Assembly: GCA_003165195.1 (NCBI GenBank)
Contig: PLSP01000145.1
Coordinates: 13,598 to 65,851 of the forward strand
Direction of reading: 5' to 3'
Length of the DNA: 52,254 nucleotides
Origin: Candidatus Bathyarchaeota archaeon
GTDB taxonomy: Archaea > Thermoproteota > Bathyarchaeia > Bathyarchaeales > Bathycorpusculaceae
Positions 49,522 through 52,254 of the stretch are shown piece by piece (within the stretch, counting starts at the first letter, position 1; every line of letters begins with the position of its first letter). The notes under the pieces were generated by a model. That model had not been told where the DNA came from. It worked only from the letters and a program-made list of their open reading frames with translations, and did no database searches. The position numbers and the translations under genes are program-made.

Positions 49522-50772
49522 TTACATTTTCTTTCTTTTTGCGACGAACACGGAGAATGCAACAGACACCAAGGCGGCAACGAATATGAAAGCAAGTACT
49601 TGGTTAGGGAACTCTGGAACTGCGGGTGGAGACGGTTGGGCAACTGTGATTGTGCCGAAAGCGTATATTTTGTCGTCGTTTGAGCCTACGTAGACTACAC
49701 CGTTAGCGATCGCGGGAGAAGCATCTACTATATTGTCTGTTCCGTAAGTCCATATTGTTGTGCCGCTTGTCTCGTTTAAAGCATAAACGTTGTTGTCATC
49801 AGAACCGATGTAGATTACACCGTTAGCGATCGCGGGGGAAGATTCTACAGCGTTATTTGTAAGATAGCTCCAGATTTTGCTGCCAGTCGTGGCGTTCAAA
49901 GCGTAAACGTTGTCGTCTTGTGAACCAACATAAACTACGCCGTTATCAACCGCGGGACAATCAGCCACGTAATAGCCTGTTCCAAAACTCCAAACTTTGC
50001 TGCCTGTGGTTGCGTCCAAGGCGTACACATTATAGTCGTCTGAACCAATATACACTAAGCCGTTTACTACTGTGGGAGAAGAATCCACTTGGTCACCGGT
50101 TCCAAAACTCCATTCTTTAGTGCCTGTTGCAGCATTCAGCGCATAAACATTGTCGTCTTCTGAACCAACATAGACCATTCCGTCAGCAACTGCGGGAGAC
50201 GAAATTACATAGTTACCAGTTCCATAGCTCCATACTTTTGTGCCATTATTTGCATACAAGGCGTAGATCTTGTTGTCGTCTGAGCCAACGTAAACTATGC
50301 CATTGGTAATTGTTGGAGAAGATTCCACCTGTCCGCCAGTTCCGTAGCTCCATATTTTGGCGCCCGTGGTCGCGTTTAACGCATAAACTTTATCGTCTTC
50401 GGAACCAACATATACTACGCCGTTAGCAACTGTTGGGGAAGAATCTATCGCGTTGCCTGTTTTGTAGCGCCAGATTAGTGCGCCATTGGCAGCATTCAAA
50501 GCGTAAAGGTAGTTGTCATCTGAGCCTACATAAACCACGCCGTCCATAACCGCCGCGGAAGAATAATCAACAAGGTTACCAGTTTCATAGGTCCACAGCT
50601 GCCCGTTTGTAAGTGGCGTTGCTGAAGTTGAGACGCCGGTACGAATTAGGTCATGATGTAGTGTAGACCACCAATCAACCGAGGCAGATTCTTGTGCATT
50701 CACGCTCATAAAAACTGAAAGCATCGATAAACATAGAAGCCCGAGAAGGGCCAAAGTTAGTATTCTCTTCAT
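49522..50772 (-). CDS. exported PQQ-type beta-propeller protein with C-terminal PEF-like anchor
   Basis: A 416-residue surface protein. Signal: ILTLALLGLLCLSMLSVFMSVNAQ near 4-27. Residues 35-370 are about eight copies of a ~40-residue PQQ-like blade with consensus V-x-N-G-V-V-Y-V-G-S-x-D-x-x-V-Y-A-L-N-A-x-T-G-x-x-x-W-x-Y-x-T-G, a complete propeller. The tail is VPEFPNQ, a hydrophobic helix and KRKKM, matching the PEF-type end of the protein at 22.7 kb and suggesting a shared sorting or anchoring route. The blades are near-identical at DNA level, hinting at recent repeat expansion. It is probably a ligand- or protein-binding scaffold; the quinone cofactor residues are not evident. Confidence 0.85.
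   Translation of the reverse strand: MKRILTLALLGLLCLSMLSVFMSVNAQESASVDWWSTLHHDLIRTGVSTSATPLTNGQLWTYETGNLVDYSSAAVMDGVVYVGSDDNYLYALNAANGALIWRYKTGNAIDSSPTVANGVVYVGSEDDKVYALNATTGAKIWSYGTGGQVESSPTITNGIVYVGSDDNKIYALYANNGTKVWSYGTGNYVISSPAVADGMVYVGSEDDNVYALNAATGTKEWSFGTGDQVDSSPTVVNGLVYIGSDDYNVYALDATTGSKVWSFGTGYYVADCPAVDNGVVYVGSQDDNVYALNATTGSKIWSYLTNNAVESSPAIANGVIYIGSDDNNVYALNETSGTTIWTYGTDNIVDASPAIANGVVYVGSNDDKIYAFGTITVAQPSPPAVPEFPNQVLAFIFVAALVSVAFSVFVAKRKKM
49660..50600 (-). repeat. tandem ~120-bp coding repeat (propeller blades)
   Basis: The blade-coding unit recurs about every 120 bases. Conserved landmarks on the plus strand are the TTGTCGTC or TTGTCATC trinucleotide stretch followed by TGAACC-type codons (GSDDN-coding) and AAAGCGTAAAC-type codons (VYALNA-coding). 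It is internal to the propeller gene and is not a CRISPR, as there are no unique spacers between perfect repeats. Confidence 0.7.
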
Positions 50773-51417
50773 TTCTATCGCATCTTGAAGGTCGTGTAAT
50801 TTAGGCCAAGCTTTTAAGATTTTCCATTTAGAATTCCCACAAGAGCAAACCGTTTTTATTGTTTGATTTTTGTTTGTTAGGAAAAAATGTGGATTTGTCT
50901 CAACCGTAAACGCGATGAATGCACCTTTAGGGAGTTGAAAGATGGATGTTGATCGGGGTTATTGGCAATCAAACTTGTTGCCTTTGAAATTTTATTTAAA
51001 CAAGCCATGCAAGAAGATTTGGATATGCTAAATGTTTAATAATGGAATCCCGATCTAAAACAAAAATCAATTAAGAAAACGTCGTAAAACGAGATTAAAG
51101 TAACTATAAAATCTCTATGAGTTGAAATTGCAATAAATCATGAATTAATAGAGACTATCTTGAGTCAATTTTGGCTTAAATAAATAGGATCATTCACTCG
51201 CTCCTTTTCTGACTTATTTTCTATAGGTTCCTAAGCATATTTGATCGTCCCCTTTAAAGCAAGCATATCTTTGGAGTTTTCTGCATCTAGTACATTTTTT
51301 GTTAGCTACACCTGTTTTAAAGAAAAGTTTAATAGCAAACTTTGATTAGAAAACGCCATTGAGTTAAGGGCATTTGTGCTTCTTGCTCAAAATAAATTAT
51401 TAGGATAGGAGAAAAAA
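50773..51417. other. long AT-rich intergenic region
   Basis: 645 bases between divergent surface-protein genes. No ORF, hairpin of note or RNA gene is recognised. Near the right end, TAAATTATTAGGATAGGAGAAAAAA precedes the ATG at 51418 and resembles the leader of the 33.7-kb paralogue (AATAAATTTTGGAGAAAAAAG), so these two leaders are probably homologous. Confidence 0.4.
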
Positions 51418-52254
51418 ATGCATATCGAAAAAAATAAAGTTATGACTATTTTGATTGCTTTGATTCTAACATTATCAATGATGGCCACGGTTGCGCTTCA
51501 ACCAGCCGTAGAGGCGCATACACCTCCTTGGTATGTTATAAGCTACGGCTACATCGTTGCAGCACCTCAACCAGTGGGAATAGGCCAACCGATATCAATC
51601 AGTATGTGGGTTGACTATCCCTTCCCAGGGGCAACAATAGGTAACAACATCAGACGCACAGGCTACACACTTACGATAACAGACCCTGATGGCGTAAACA
51701 CCACAGAAAATTGGGCAACTATAAGCGACGCAACAGGATTCCAATCAACAACTTATGTCCCAGAAAAAGTCGGAAACTACACATTCTCCTTCAGCTATGC
51801 AGGTCAAAACTACACTTGGACCGGAAACGGTGACGGAGGTGTTGCAGCCGACACAGGCGACATTTTCTCCCCATGCCAAGCATCAACTACGGTTGTCGTA
51901 CAAGAAAATCCAATTCCAGCGCCCATTGACAGCTATCCAATGCCAACCCAATACTGGACACGACCAATAGAGGGGCAAAACACCTATTGGTACACAATTG
52001 CCTCAAACTGGCTCAGCACACCCTACATAATCGGAGCTAGCCCAGGTACCCACAGTCCAGGTGCAAATCAACCCTATGGTTCAGCGCCAAACAGTGCACA
52101 CATCATGTGGACGCTACCTATCCAGTACGGAGGAGTTGTTGGTGGAAACCTGACTGCAGTTCCAGGTGAAGCATACTATGAAGGTAGCTCATACAACGCG
52201 AGATTCACGAACCCCATAATCATACAGGGAACATTATTCTTCCAAGAACCATGG
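51418..52254 (+). CDS. giant exported surface protein, paralogue of the 33.7-kb gene, truncated by window end
   Basis: The frame is open from ATG 51418 to the last base (279 codons), with no stop, so only the 5' part is seen. A signal peptide (MTILIALILTLSMMATVAL near 9-27) is followed by HTPPWYVISYGYIVAAPQPVGIGQPISISMW, matching the SPPWTITDHAYIATQPNPIGVGQPVLITIW region of the 33.7-kb protein. Further matches are VGNYTFSFSYAGQNYTW, SYPMPTQYWTRPIEGQNTYWYTIASNW, GGVVGGNLTAVPGEAYYEGSSYNARFTNPIII. The similarity is continuous across the first 275 residues, so this is a true paralogue. Ribosome-binding site: AGGATAGGAG. Confidence 0.9.
   Translation, partial: MHIEKNKVMTILIALILTLSMMATVALQPAVEAHTPPWYVISYGYIVAAPQPVGIGQPISISMWVDYPFPGATIGNNIRRTGYTLTITDPDGVNTTENWATISDATGFQSTTYVPEKVGNYTFSFSYAGQNYTWTGNGDGGVAADTGDIFSPCQASTTVVVQENPIPAPIDSYPMPTQYWTRPIEGQNTYWYTIASNWLSTPYIIGASPGTHSPGANQPYGSAPNSAHIMWTLPIQYGGVVGGNLTAVPGEAYYEGSSYNARFTNPIIIQGTLFFQEPW

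Noticed and set aside
49660-50600. CRISPR array
   Set aside because: The periodic repeats are imperfect, in frame, about 120 bases long and encode PQQ propeller blades; there are no unique spacers.

Overview
The window reads as a chromosomal segment of an archaeon with no plasmid or virus backbone. Archaeal markers are ribosomal protein S8e, SRP19, a beta-type proteasome subunit, the KH-beta-CASP termination nuclease FttA/aCPSF1, the archaeal form of the mevalonate pathway, geranylgeranyl diphosphate synthase and TATA-box promoters. SMC-ScpA-ScpB together with SepF, abundant TTG/GTG starts, and many exported proteins with a C-terminal membrane anchor and PQQ-type propeller repeats fit the Bathyarchaeia or a related TACK lineage. 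That placement is inference; no rRNA gene is present to confirm it.

Layout. 0.3-3.1 kb: a MoaD/ThiS-like sulfur carrier, a GNAT acetyltransferase, a TIM-barrel sugar isomerase/endonuclease-IV-like protein, and a DUF190-crcB pair preceded by a convincing fluoride riboswitch. 3.3-8.5 kb: enolase, ribosomal protein S2, MEMO1 and mevalonate kinase. 8.5-10.7 kb: a decayed stretch with a nitroreductase pseudogene, a frameshifted unknown gene and an ORF lacking a start codon. 10.75-21.9 kb: UbiD-type decarboxylase and the aconitase-X large and small subunits, then a glycosidase-like and a glycosyltransferase gene, then isopentenyl phosphate kinase, type II IPP isomerase, GGPP synthase, GluRS and SRP19. 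With mevalonate kinase this gives every step from mevalonate to GGPP by the 'anhydromevalonate phosphate' route. 21.9-28.1 kb: S8e, an exported molybdopterin-fold-like protein, a three-gene minus-strand operon (TiaS-like protein, exported protein, ECF-S-like membrane protein), and a cluster of exported Met/Gly-rich proteins followed by a 40-residue membrane peptide and a membrane-anchored winged-helix regulator. 28.3-33.1 kb: smc-scpA-scpB. 33.3-33.6 kb: a small broken gene. 33.7-41.6 kb: a very large exported propeller protein, an ABC exporter pair, remnants of more ABC permeases, several tiny proteins and a RecA/RadA-like protein with a degenerate P-loop. 41.8-49.5 kb: Y-family DNA polymerase, a beta-CASP nuclease, proteasome beta, FttA, SepF, a small membrane protein and a class V aminotransferase. 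49.5-52.25 kb: an eight-bladed-type PQQ surface protein and the 5' part of a paralogue of the 33.7-kb giant, cut by the window edge.

Most interesting points: (1) the Met-rich secretome/regulator cluster at 26.2-28.1 kb with a repeated GTTTCA operator, a candidate undescribed metal- or redox-stress system; (2) the fluoride riboswitch with a visible pseudoknot and a competing hairpin that would hide the crcB ribosome-binding site; (3) the clustered archaeal mevalonate route; (4) a DNA polymerase whose catalytic Asp lies upstream of its first ATG, implying a non-canonical start; (5) several microproteins of 40-56 residues and several gene remnants. All functions are read from motifs and context by eye; no database search was possible.
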